Assembly: GCA_902805625.1 (NCBI GenBank)
Contig: CADCTL010000181.1
Span: 1-48,131, forward strand
Length of the DNA stretch: 48,131 nucleotides
Direction: 5' to 3'
DNA from: an uncultured Acetobacteraceae bacterium
GTDB lineage: Bacteria; Pseudomonadota; Alphaproteobacteria; Acetobacterales; Acetobacteraceae
Below are positions 39,657-47,499 of the stretch, one piece after another. Positions within the stretch are counted from its first letter, which is position 1; each line of letters begins with the position of its first letter. Position numbers and translations under genes: made by a program. The notes beneath the pieces were generated by a model that did not search any database, was not told the origin of the DNA, and saw only the letters and a list, made by a program, of their open reading frames with translations.

Positions 39657-40961
39657 ATGGCGCTGACCTCCCTCGCCTTGGTGCTGCTGGTGCTGCTCTG
39701 CGTGCTGCTCGGCGCCGGGCTCTGGATCGCGCTCTCGCTCGCCGCGACCGGGCTGGTGGCGATGGCCTTCGTGCATCCGAGCCCCGGCCTCTTCCTCGCC
39801 TCCGCCTTCTGGGAAGCGACGGGGAGCTGGACCCTGGCCGCGCTGCCCATGTTCGTCTGGATGGGCGAGATCCTGTTCCGCACCAAGCTGTCGGAGGAGC
39901 TGTTCAACGGCCTCGCGCCGTGGGTGCGGCGCATCCCCGGACGGCTGTTGCACGTCAACATCCTGGCCTGCGGCATCTTCGGCTCGGTGTCCGGCTCCTC
40001 CGCCGCCACCTGCGCCACCGTGTCCAAGATCGCCCTGCCGGAGTTGCGCCGGCGCGGCTACGACGAGCGCACCGCCATCGGCAGCCTCGCCACCGCCGGC
40101 ACGCTCGGCATCATGATCCCGCCTTCCATCATCATGGTGGTCTACGCGGTGGCGGCCGAGGTCTCGATCGTGCGGGTCTTCCTCGCCGGGATGATCCCGG
40201 GGCTGATCGTGATGGCGCTGTTCAGCCTCTACATCGTCGTCTGGGCCCTGCTGAACCCCCGCCGGCAACCGCCGGCCGAGCCGGGCATGAGCTTCGGCGC
40301 GAAGCTGCGCCAGAGCGCGCAGCTCATCCCGTGCGCGCTGCTCATCATCGGCGTGATCGGCAGCATGTTTGCGGGCTGGGCCACGGCGACAGAGGCCGCC
40401 GCGTTCGGCGTGGCGGGCAGCCTGCTCCTCGCCGCCGTCACCCGGACGCTGACCTGGCGCAGCTTCCTGGACAGCCTGGCCGGCGCGACCCGGCTCTCTT
40501 GCATGATCATGTTCATCCTCGCCGGCGCCGCCTTCCTGAGCAAGGCGATGGCCCTCACCGGGATACCGGCGGCGCTGGCGCAGGGCGTGGCGGACCTCGG
40601 CCTGGGGCCGTTCGGCATCATCGCCATCCTCGCCGCCGTCTACATCGTGTTGGGCACGGCGCTGGACGGCGTTTCCATGATCGTGCTCACGACCTCCATC
40701 GTGGTGCCGATCGTGGGCCAAGCCGGCTTCGACCTGGTGTGGTTCGGCATCTTCATCGTGCTGCTGGTGGAGATCGCCGAGGTGACGCCGCCGCTGGGCT
40801 TCAACCTGTTCGTCATGCAGACCATGACCGGCAAGGAGCAGGGCGAGGTCGCGCTGGCCTCCCTGCCCTTCTTCGCCATGCTGGTGCTGACGGTGGCGCT
40901 GATCACCATCTTCCCGGTGACGCTCGTGACCGGCCTGCCGGACGTGTTGCTTTCGCGCTGA
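39657..40961 (+). CDS. dctM: TRAP transporter large permease (DctM family)
   Basis: A 434-residue permease with about twelve helices that drives uptake with an ion gradient, usually sodium. DctM landmarks are LPMFVWMGEILFRTKLSEEL, FGSVSGSSAATCATVSKIALPEL, GSLATAGTLGIMIPPSIIMVVYAV, FAGWATATEAAAFGVAGSLL and EVTPPLGFNLFVMQ. Length is as usual for the family. It starts 7 bases after the dctQ stop. The substrate is unknown. Confidence 0.95.
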   Translation: MALTSLALVLLVLLCVLLGAGLWIALSLAATGLVAMAFVHPSPGLFLASAFWEATGSWTLAALPMFVWMGEILFRTKLSEELFNGLAPWVRRIPGRLLHVNILACGIFGSVSGSSAATCATVSKIALPELRRRGYDERTAIGSLATAGTLGIMIPPSIIMVVYAVAAEVSIVRVFLAGMIPGLIVMALFSLYIVVWALLNPRRQPPAEPGMSFGAKLRQSAQLIPCALLIIGVIGSMFAGWATATEAAAFGVAGSLLLAAVTRTLTWRSFLDSLAGATRLSCMIMFILAGAAFLSKAMALTGIPAALAQGVADLGLGPFGIIAILAAVYIVLGTALDGVSMIVLTTSIVVPIVGQAGFDLVWFGIFIVLLVEIAEVTPPLGFNLFVMQTMTGKEQGEVALASLPFFAMLVLTVALITIFPVTLVTGLPDVLLSR

Positions 40962-41273
40962 CGGCCACGGTTTCAGGCGAGGTTCTCAGCGGCGGGGGTG
41001 CGGCGCCTTGCCGCCTTGCTTGTCCAGACCGCCATGGTCGGCCGGTCGGCGCGGGTTCGTTATCAGCGGCAGGAGCACGGCCCACCAACTCTAGACGCGC
41101 GAGTGTTTCGCTCGCGTGAGCCGCCCGCCCTGCTTTCCCACTGGAAAACGCGAAAGCCCGACGCGCTGCACGCGTCGGGCTTCCTGTTGCGCAAAGCCGC
41201 TCCTGTTGAACGCCAGATCCAACTGCGGCGTCCTGCCGGGCGAACCTTTCACAGCGCGCCCGACGAGGCTTTG
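40962..41273. other. intergenic region between convergent dctM and lipoprotein gene
   Basis: About 312 bases. It contains the hairpin listed at 41154-41182 and nothing else that I can name. Small open frames on both strands (for example 41116-41310 plus) look like chance and have no ribosome site or recognised motif. Confidence 0.5.
41154..41182. terminator. bidirectional hairpin terminator
   Basis: A perfect 12-bp stem, AAGCCCGACGCG with CGCGTCGGGCTT, closes the loop CTGCA. On the minus strand it is followed by TTCGCGTTTTCC, a short T-rich tail, so it suits the lipoprotein gene; on the plus strand it can end the TRAP operon. Confidence 0.8.
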
Positions 41274-41846
41274 TCAGCGGCTCTGGCTGCTGCCGCCCGT
41301 GCCGGGCTGATTGCCTGAACCGGTCGCGGCGGTGCCACCGGGGCCGCTGGAGGCGGTGTTGGAACCGCCGACACCGCCCACCGAGCTCGGATTGCCCAGG
41401 GAGGAAGCCGGGGGGGCGCCCATCGAGCCCGACATGCCCATGGAGCCTGGCGACCCGACCATGCCGCCGCCCATGTAGGCGCCGTCACGCTCACTCGCCA
41501 CGCCGCCACGACGGCCGGCCCGCCGCTCTTCCCGCATCGTCTGGCGGCGCTCCGCGGCGGACATCCGCCGCTCGGGCATGCCGGACATGGACGACGTCCC
41601 CATCGACGTCGTTCCCATCGGCGACGTCGCCATCGGCATCGGGGTGGTCATGGGGGCGACCGTGGTGGCGCTCTGGTTGACGGCGCCGCCAACGGCGGGC
41701 GTGCCGCCCATCGCCGGCGAGGCGCTCGACATGCCCGAGGAGGAACGCGCCGCTGCGGCGCTGGTGGCGCGGTCGCTCCGGCTCGTGTCACAAGCGGCGA
41801 GCGCCAAAGCCGCGGCGGCCGCCGTTCCTAGGATTTTCCAACTCAT
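41274..41846 (-). CDS. Met/Gly/Ser-rich lipoprotein, hypothetical
   Basis: A 190-residue predicted lipoprotein. The signal MSWKILGTAAAAALALAACD ends in lipobox LAAC (about 16-19). The rest is low in complexity: Ser/Ala-rich, then a Met-Gly-Ser-Thr segment with repeats such as SPMGTTSMGTSSMSGMP, a basic stretch RRMSAAERRQTMREERRAGRR, then a Gly/Ser/Met-rich tail. A GAGGAGGGA ribosome site precedes ATG 41846. No known domain is visible. Methionine-rich exported proteins can bind copper, but the regular Mxx-M-M pattern of such proteins is not clear here. Function unknown. Confidence 0.7.
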   Translation of the reverse strand: MSWKILGTAAAAALALAACDTSRSDRATSAAAARSSSGMSSASPAMGGTPAVGGAVNQSATTVAPMTTPMPMATSPMGTTSMGTSSMSGMPERRMSAAERRQTMREERRAGRRGGVASERDGAYMGGGMVGSPGSMGMSGSMGAPPASSLGNPSSVGGVGGSNTASSGPGGTAATGSGNQPGTGGSSQSR

Positions 41847-42009
41847 ACTCGTCCCTCCTCGCGTAGACCATCGCTCCGAATCCGCCGCCTCGCGGCGCGG
41901 ACCCACGGCCTTGCAGGAACGGAACGCATTCTTCAAGACATGGTTTCGGCTTCGCCACCGAACGCCGCGGCAACAGTGTGGGAAATGTGCCACGGCGCCG
42001 CGCCGGCGG

Positions 42010-42035
42010 GGGTTGGCCGGAGAGTCGGCCAACCC
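42010..42035. terminator. hairpin downstream of EF-hand gene
   Basis: GGGTTGGCCG and CGGCCAACCC form a perfect 10-bp stem around a 6-base loop (42020-42025). It begins 20 bases after the stop of the minus-strand EF-hand gene. No T-run follows on that strand, so strength is uncertain. Confidence 0.6.
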
Positions 42036-42055
42036 GTGTAAAACCGCCGTCCGCT

Positions 42056-42640
42056 TCAGCGGGACGGGGCCGGCGCTTGGTTCCCTTGGCTCTGGTTCCC
42101 CTGCCCCCGGCTTCCGTCCTGGCGGGGCCCCTGGCGGCGTTGCGGCAGTTCGTTCCGCGTCACCGAGTTGTCCGCGTCCGCGTCCAAGCCGCGGAAGCGC
42201 GCTTCGATCGCGGGCCGCACCTCGTCCAAGGTCACGCGCCCGTCGCGGTTGGCGTCCAAGCTGCGGAAGATGGCGTCGCCGAAGCGCCCTTGTCGCGCGG
42301 CCTGGTCGGCCGGCGGCGCGCCGCCCGCGGCACCGCCCTGGCCTTGGCGCCGGTTGGCCGGGCGCAGCGCGTCCGCTTCCTGGCGGGTCAGCCCGCCGTC
42401 GCGGTCGGCGTCCGCCGTGCTGAAGCGGCGCTGCACGAAGCCCCAGGTCTCGTCCCAGGTCGCGCGGCCGTCCTTGTTGGCGTCGATCTCGTCGAACAGC
42501 GCGCCCGGTCCGCGCGCGCCCTGGCCCGCGGCCGAGGGCGGGTTGGCGGCGGGCGGCGGCGAAGCGGTCTGCGCCCAGGCCGGAAGGACAGCGGCCATCG
42601 CCGCGGCGGCGAGCAGTGCTGAGCGGAACGTCGTTCTCAT
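42056..42640 (-). CDS. secreted EF-hand calcium-binding protein
   Basis: A 194-residue exported protein. The signal MRTTFRSALLAAAAMAAVLP ends at PAWAQT. Four EF-hand-type loops follow: DANKDGRATWDE (about 53-64), DADRDGGLTRQE, DANRDGRVTLDE and DADADNSVTRNE. The first three keep the usual 1-3-5-12 acidic pattern, and the fourth is weaker. The linker between hands 2 and 3 and the C-terminal tail are Gln/Gly/Arg-rich. A periplasmic calcium buffer or sensor is likely. ATG 42640 is the only sensible start. Its neighbour is the Met/Gly-rich lipoprotein 209 bases downstream. Confidence 0.88.
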   Translation of the reverse strand: MRTTFRSALLAAAAMAAVLPAWAQTASPPPAANPPSAAGQGARGPGALFDEIDANKDGRATWDETWGFVQRRFSTADADRDGGLTRQEADALRPANRRQGQGGAAGGAPPADQAARQGRFGDAIFRSLDANRDGRVTLDEVRPAIEARFRGLDADADNSVTRNELPQRRQGPRQDGSRGQGNQSQGNQAPAPSR

Positions 42641-42783
42641 CGTGGTTTCTTCCTCGGCTGGCCGCGGCATGCGGCCCAGGGCACCGGAGATGAGGCGCCC
42701 TTGTAACGGCCGCGTTGCCGCCGCCCCGCGATCGGGTGAGAAAAGGTAACGCCGCACCGGGTAGCCGGTCGCGCCGCCCGGCG

Positions 42784-44187
42784 TCACCCCCGCGGCGGCG
42801 TGCCGTCCTCGCCGAGGTCCCACCACATCCCGGCGAAGGCGAGCAGCCCTTCGCGCGCCGGCCCGGACAGCAGGTGCTCGTCGGGCCCGTGCTGCTTGCA
42901 GCCGTTGTAGCTGTGCGGCACCCACACCAGCGGCAGCCCGAGGTGGTCCACGAAGACGTCGCCCGGCAGCCCGCCGGAGCTGTTCGGGATGATCTGCACC
43001 GCGCGGCCGAGCGAGCGCTCCATGCTGCCCTGCGCCCAACGCACCCAGGGGTCGTCGGGCGCGGTGCGGGACGCGGCCATGCGGGTGAAGGCGTTCTCGA
43101 TCCGCGCCTCGCGGAAGCCTTCCGCGTCCAGGTGGCGGCGCAGCGCGGCCTCGAAGCCGGCGGGGTCGGTGTCCACGGTGTAGCGGATCTGGCAGTGCGC
43201 GCGCGCGTCCGGCGCCACGGCGTTCACCGGGTTCTCCGGCCGGCCGCTCACCATGGCCAGCACGATGAGGCTGTTCCAGCCATAGATCTTCTCCGCCGCC
43301 GTAAGGCCCGGCTCGCCCCAGCCTTCGTCGATGGTCGCGGAGCCCTCGCCGCCGCCGCCCACCGGGCAGCCGTCCAGCACGCCGCGCACGGCGGCCGGCA
43401 CGCCGTTCCGCGGCAAGAGGTCGCGCGCCAGGATGCGCCCGTTGCGGTCCATCAGCGAGGCCAGCGCGTGCGCCAGGATGATCGCGGGGTCGCGGGTCAG
43501 CCCGCCCCAGTGGCCGGAATGCACGCCGCCCTCGCGCAAGGCGACGACCAGGTCGAAGTGCCAGGTGCCGCGCGTGCCGGTGGCGATGGTGGGCACGGCG
43601 GGGTCCACGCGCGGGCCGTCCGAGGCGATCAGCGCGTCCGCCCGCAAAGCGTCCTTGTTGGCGGCGACGAACTCGCGAAGGCCCTTGCTGCCGCGCTCCT
43701 CCGCCATCTCCAGCACCACCCGGACGTTGGCGCCGAGGCGACCGCCCCGCTCCGTCAGCACCGCTTCCAGCGCGGAAAGGTTGAGCGCGTGCTGGCCCTT
43801 GTTGTCGGCGGTGCCGCGGCCGTACCAGCGGTCGCCTTCTTCGGTGAGCCGCCAGGGCGCGAGGCCGGACCGCCATTGCTCGTCCAGCCCGCGCACCGTG
43901 TCGCCGTGGCCGTACAAGAGGATCGTCGGGCGGGACGGGTCTTCCATCCGTTCGGCGGACAGGATGGGGCCGAAGCCCTCGACGGGATTCGCGTGGACCG
44001 CCACGGCGAAGCCCATCCGCTCCAGCCAGGGCCGGATGGCGTCGCGCAGGTAGCGTTCTAGCTCGGCTTCGCGTCCGGTCTCCTGCGCGGTGGAAGGAAT
44101 GGCCACCAGCCCGGCGAGCAGATCGCGGAAGCCGCCGCCGTCGAAGAAGCCGGCGGCGCGGGAAAGCGCGCCTTCGCGTGTGGGCAT
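42784..44187 (-). CDS. M20 family metallopeptidase (long form)
   Basis: A 467-residue zinc hydrolase of the ArgE/DapE/carnosinase-like group. Ligand motifs are LLYGHGDTVRG (His94, Asp96), RGTADNKGQH (Asp128), EMAEERGSKGL (catalytic Glu pair) and ASDGPR, with the final His in QHGPDEHLL near the C-terminus. The dimerisation domain includes GGVHSGHWGGLTRDPAIIL. Length is above the short M20 enzyme at 28020-29156, and the two are not close paralogues. ATG 44187 follows a GAGGAGGAAAA ribosome site. No signal peptide is present. Confidence 0.9.
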   Translation of the reverse strand: MPTREGALSRAAGFFDGGGFRDLLAGLVAIPSTAQETGREAELERYLRDAIRPWLERMGFAVAVHANPVEGFGPILSAERMEDPSRPTILLYGHGDTVRGLDEQWRSGLAPWRLTEEGDRWYGRGTADNKGQHALNLSALEAVLTERGGRLGANVRVVLEMAEERGSKGLREFVAANKDALRADALIASDGPRVDPAVPTIATGTRGTWHFDLVVALREGGVHSGHWGGLTRDPAIILAHALASLMDRNGRILARDLLPRNGVPAAVRGVLDGCPVGGGGEGSATIDEGWGEPGLTAAEKIYGWNSLIVLAMVSGRPENPVNAVAPDARAHCQIRYTVDTDPAGFEAALRRHLDAEGFREARIENAFTRMAASRTAPDDPWVRWAQGSMERSLGRAVQIIPNSSGGLPGDVFVDHLGLPLVWVPHSYNGCKQHGPDEHLLSGPAREGLLAFAGMWWDLGEDGTPPRG

Positions 44188-44256
44188 CGGTTTTCCTCCT
44201 CGGCAATCGGCCGCACCATCGCGCGGGCCGCCCGCAGGGTCCACCCACCGCCCGCC

Positions 44257-45381
44257 TCACCGCGCCCACGCGCGCAGCATCCGCTCCGCCGGCCCGGCGC
44301 GGAACCGCCGGAGCCAGACGGACGAGAGCGCGAGCCCCGTCCCGGCGATCGCCAGCGCCAACGCCAGCAGCGCCGCGGCCCCCAGCGAGCCGTAAAGGCC
44401 GAAGCCCCAGCCGGCCAGGAGGAGGTTCGCAGCGACCGACTGGCCCAGGTAGTTGCTCAGCGACATGCGGCCGCCGGGGACCAACCACGCTTCCATCCAG
44501 GCCCGCGCGCGGGGAATGCCCCACGCGCGGGCCAGGGCGAGCGCGTACAACGCGGCCAAGCAGGGCGCGCCGAGCGCCAACAACGCGTAGGCCGCGACGA
44601 CCCAGCCGCCCGGCAGCCGGTAAGCGGCCGCGGCGGCGAGGTTGCCGACCAACGCCCCGGCTACCAGCCACCGCACGGGCGGCAACACGCCCGCCAACCG
44701 CGCAGGGTCGTCGAGCAAGCCCCGCCTCCCGGCGACCAAGCCCAGGCAGAAGGCGCCGAAGGCGAGCGGCCAGTTGAACAGGAGCACCGTCACGGCGGCG
44801 CCTGGCAGGTCCTGGAGCCGCCGCGCGAGCGCTTCCGCGAAGCTCCCCAGGTAGGCGCGCCGCGCCGCCGCTTCGTCGGCCGCCACCGCCGCCGCGTCGT
44901 GGTCCCCCGTGTAGACCCAGGCGAGCAGCGCGAAGGCCGCCGCCGCGACCAGCGCGCAGAGCCCCGCGAGCGCCAGCAGGCGCGCGTCCGGCAGGCGCCG
45001 CACGGCCCACAGCAAGGCGCCGAGCAGCGCGTAGGTGGCAAGGATGTCGCCCACGAACAGCAGCGCCGCGTGCAGCGCGCCGAGCACGAACAGGCCGGCG
45101 AGGCGACGCGCGTAGGACCCCGCCGCCCCGCCGCCGGCCCGCGCCAGTTGGCGCTGGAAGCCGAAGCCGAACAGCAGGGAGAACAGCACGAAGAACTTGC
45201 CCTCGAAGAGGAGCGCGACCAGCAGCCGCGCCGCGTCGTCCAGGCCGGACCGCTCCCCCGGCGGGGACGAGGCGAGCCAGGGCAGGTTGACGACGCAGAT
45301 GCCCACCAGCGCGAAGCCGCGCAGCGCGTCCGCGAAGCCGGAGCGTCGGGGCTCGCCCTCGCCGGTTCGAGCGGCGTTCAC
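44257..45381 (-). CDS. DUF418 membrane protein (YeiB-like)
   Basis: A 374-residue membrane protein with eight to ten helices. Family segments are ADALRGFALVGICVVNLPWL at the start, LLFEGKFFVLFSLLFGFGF, then RLAGLFVLGALHAALLFVGDIL and the C-terminal GGRMSLSNYLGQSVA that closes the DUF418 domain. The function of DUF418 proteins is unknown. The start is GTG 45381, which overlaps the stop of the upstream flavoprotein as GTGA, so the pair is translationally coupled. The initial residues NAARTGEGEPRR are a short soluble lead. Confidence 0.88.
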   Translation of the reverse strand: MNAARTGEGEPRRSGFADALRGFALVGICVVNLPWLASSPPGERSGLDDAARLLVALLFEGKFFVLFSLLFGFGFQRQLARAGGGAAGSYARRLAGLFVLGALHAALLFVGDILATYALLGALLWAVRRLPDARLLALAGLCALVAAAAFALLAWVYTGDHDAAAVAADEAAARRAYLGSFAEALARRLQDLPGAAVTVLLFNWPLAFGAFCLGLVAGRRGLLDDPARLAGVLPPVRWLVAGALVGNLAAAAAYRLPGGWVVAAYALLALGAPCLAALYALALARAWGIPRARAWMEAWLVPGGRMSLSNYLGQSVAANLLLAGWGFGLYGSLGAAALLALALAIAGTGLALSSVWLRRFRAGPAERMLRAWAR

Positions 45382-47117
45382 GCCGCCGCGGCGGCCGGCT
45401 CGTCCTGCGCCGCCGCGCCCGGCGCCCGCCCGGCCAAGTGGTGCGCCGCGATCCACCCGAACGCCATCGCCGGCCCGAGCGTGATGCCGCCGCCGGGGTA
45501 GTTGCCGCCCATGACGCTGGCGAGGTCGTTGCCCGCCGCGTAGAGGCCGGGGATCGGCCGCCCCGCGCCGTCCAGCACCCGCGCGTGCGCGTCGCCGCGC
45601 AGCCCCGCGAAGGTGCCGAGGTCGCCGGGCACCACCTTCACCGCGTAGAACGGCCCCCGTTCCAAAGGCGCGACGCAGGGATTGGGCGCCACCAGCGGGT
45701 CGCCGAGGCTGCGGTTGTAGGCGGTGCTCCCCCGGCCGAAGGCGGGGTCCTCGCCGCGCCGCGCCGGTTCGTTGAACGCCTCGACCGTCCGCTCCAGCGC
45801 CGCGGGGTCTATGCCGGCCGCCGCCGCCAACTCCGCGGGCGTCCGCCCGCGCAGCAGGTAGCCCGAGCGGAGGTGCGGCCCGAGCGGCAACGGGAAGGGC
45901 TTGGCGAAACCGAGCCCGTAGCGCCGCAGGGCGGCGTGGTCGCACACCAGCCAAGCCGCGTGCTCCCGCCCCTCGGTGGCGGAGACCATGGCCTGGATGA
46001 AGTCGTGGTAGCTGTCCGCCTCGTTGACGAAGCGCGCGCCGTCCGCCGTGACGGCGATGACGCCCGGCTTCGCCCGGTCCACGAAGTGCGGGAAGGTCCC
46101 CGTGCTGCCGTCCGGCCAGGGCACCAGCGAGATCGGCACCCAAGCCGCCGCGTTGGGGAAGCGGTCCTCGACGGAGGCGCCGACAGCCTCACCCAGCCGC
46201 AGCCCGTCCCCGGTGTTGCCGGGCGGCGCCGGCGACCAGTGCTCAGCCCCCGTGGGCGCGTGGCGGAACATGGCCCCGCGCCGCGCCACGTCTTGCGGGA
46301 AGCCGCCCGCGGCCAGCACCACGCCCCGCCGCGCCCGCACGCGCACGGTCCGGCCCTCCCGCTCCACCAGCGCGCCGCGCACCGCGCCGTCCTCCACGAC
46401 CAGCTCGCGCGCCGGCGCCGACGTCCAGAGCGGGATGCCGCCGTCGAAGGCCGACTTCGCCAGCCGCCCGACCAGCGCGTTGCCGTTGGTCAGCCGCATG
46501 GCGCGCCCGTGCAGCGCGACGTCGCGTGAATGCCGCGCCAGCAGCCCCGCGACCACGGCGGCGGAGCGGACGGAACGGGTGGCGTTGAAGAAATGCACCA
46601 GCTCCTTGCCCGTGCCGATCATCATGCCGAGAAAGGTGATCTCCCGCAGCGGCGGCCGCAGCCTGTCCTTCTCGGCGCCCAGCTCGCGCGCGTCGAAGGG
46701 CGCCGCGCAGATGGAGCGGCCGCCGGGCGTCCCGCCGGGCGCGTCCGGGTGGTAGTCGGCGAAGGTCGGGCCGAGCACGAAGCGCACCGCCGTCTCCCGC
46801 TCGAAGAACTCGACCATCTCCGGCCCGTGGCGCAGGAAAGCGTCCACGCGGTCCGCGTCGAAGTGGTTGCCGGCCTCGTGCTGGAGGTAGGTGCGCGCCG
46901 CTTCGGGGCTGTCCGCCACGCCCTCGCGCCGCGCGGGCGGGCTGCACGGAATCCAGAGCCAACCGCCGGAGCGCGCCGTGGTGCCGCCGTAAAAGGCGTC
47001 CTTCTCCACGAGCAGCACATGGAGGCCGAGCGCGCGCGCCGTCACCGCCGCGGACAAGCCGCCCGCGCCGGTGCCGACCACCAACACGTCGCATTCGTAG
47101 GTGTCCGCTGCGTCCAC
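45378..47117 (-). CDS. FAD-dependent oxidoreductase (3-ketosteroid delta1-dehydrogenase-like)
   Basis: A 579-residue flavoprotein of the FAD_binding_2/fumarate reductase-KSTD group. The N-terminal dinucleotide motif is VLVVGTGAGGLSAAVTARALG with the acidic VEKDAFYGGTTARSGGWLW that contacts FAD. VRARRGVVLAAGGFPQD and the C-terminal GLYAAGNDLASVMGGNYPGGG with ITLGPAMAFGWIAAHH complete the FAD site. KSTD relatives dehydrogenate ring A of 3-ketosteroids; the substrate here is not proven. ATG 47117 matches homology. It is coupled to the DUF418 gene. No steroid-degradation genes are in view. Confidence 0.88.
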   Translation of the reverse strand: MDAADTYECDVLVVGTGAGGLSAAVTARALGLHVLLVEKDAFYGGTTARSGGWLWIPCSPPARREGVADSPEAARTYLQHEAGNHFDADRVDAFLRHGPEMVEFFERETAVRFVLGPTFADYHPDAPGGTPGGRSICAAPFDARELGAEKDRLRPPLREITFLGMMIGTGKELVHFFNATRSVRSAAVVAGLLARHSRDVALHGRAMRLTNGNALVGRLAKSAFDGGIPLWTSAPARELVVEDGAVRGALVEREGRTVRVRARRGVVLAAGGFPQDVARRGAMFRHAPTGAEHWSPAPPGNTGDGLRLGEAVGASVEDRFPNAAAWVPISLVPWPDGSTGTFPHFVDRAKPGVIAVTADGARFVNEADSYHDFIQAMVSATEGREHAAWLVCDHAALRRYGLGFAKPFPLPLGPHLRSGYLLRGRTPAELAAAAGIDPAALERTVEAFNEPARRGEDPAFGRGSTAYNRSLGDPLVAPNPCVAPLERGPFYAVKVVPGDLGTFAGLRGDAHARVLDGAGRPIPGLYAAGNDLASVMGGNYPGGGITLGPAMAFGWIAAHHLAGRAPGAAAQDEPAAAAA

Positions 47118-47499
47118 GCGCGCCGCCCTCCCGGTCCGGCGGGGCTTCCCGTGCCTCGGCCGTTTTCGGCCGCCCGCTCAAGCTTTCGCCGACGGTACAA
47201 GCCGCTCCCACAGGCGGCAATGCGGGAGGGATTCGCCATGTCGCGGGACGGAGCCCCACGGCCCGGTGCGCCCCTTCGCCTGTTCGCGGACTTTGCGGAA
47301 GCGCCCGCGCTGCGGGCGAACCGCCCACCGGCGATGCTTCCACGAACAGCGCGACACCATCGGCGAACGGGCACGCCGCCCCGGAGCGAGGCACCCGGCT
47401 TGACGCCGGGCGGAGCGGGCGCGCGTATTCGAGCGGCATGATGAACGACGGCCGTGCTCGCGCTCCCATGCCGGCCGCGCGCCGGCTCCCCGGCTAGGC
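47118..47499. other. intergenic region between divergent KSTD-like and MFS genes
   Basis: About 382 bases. Several short open frames exist on both strands, but none has a ribosome site with a recognised product. I see no clear promoter, operator or terminator. The stretch may carry promoters for both divergent genes. Confidence 0.45.

Noticed and set aside
41116-41310. Small plus-strand ORF after the TRAP operon
   Set aside because: It runs through the terminator hairpin and has no ribosome site or recognisable sequence.
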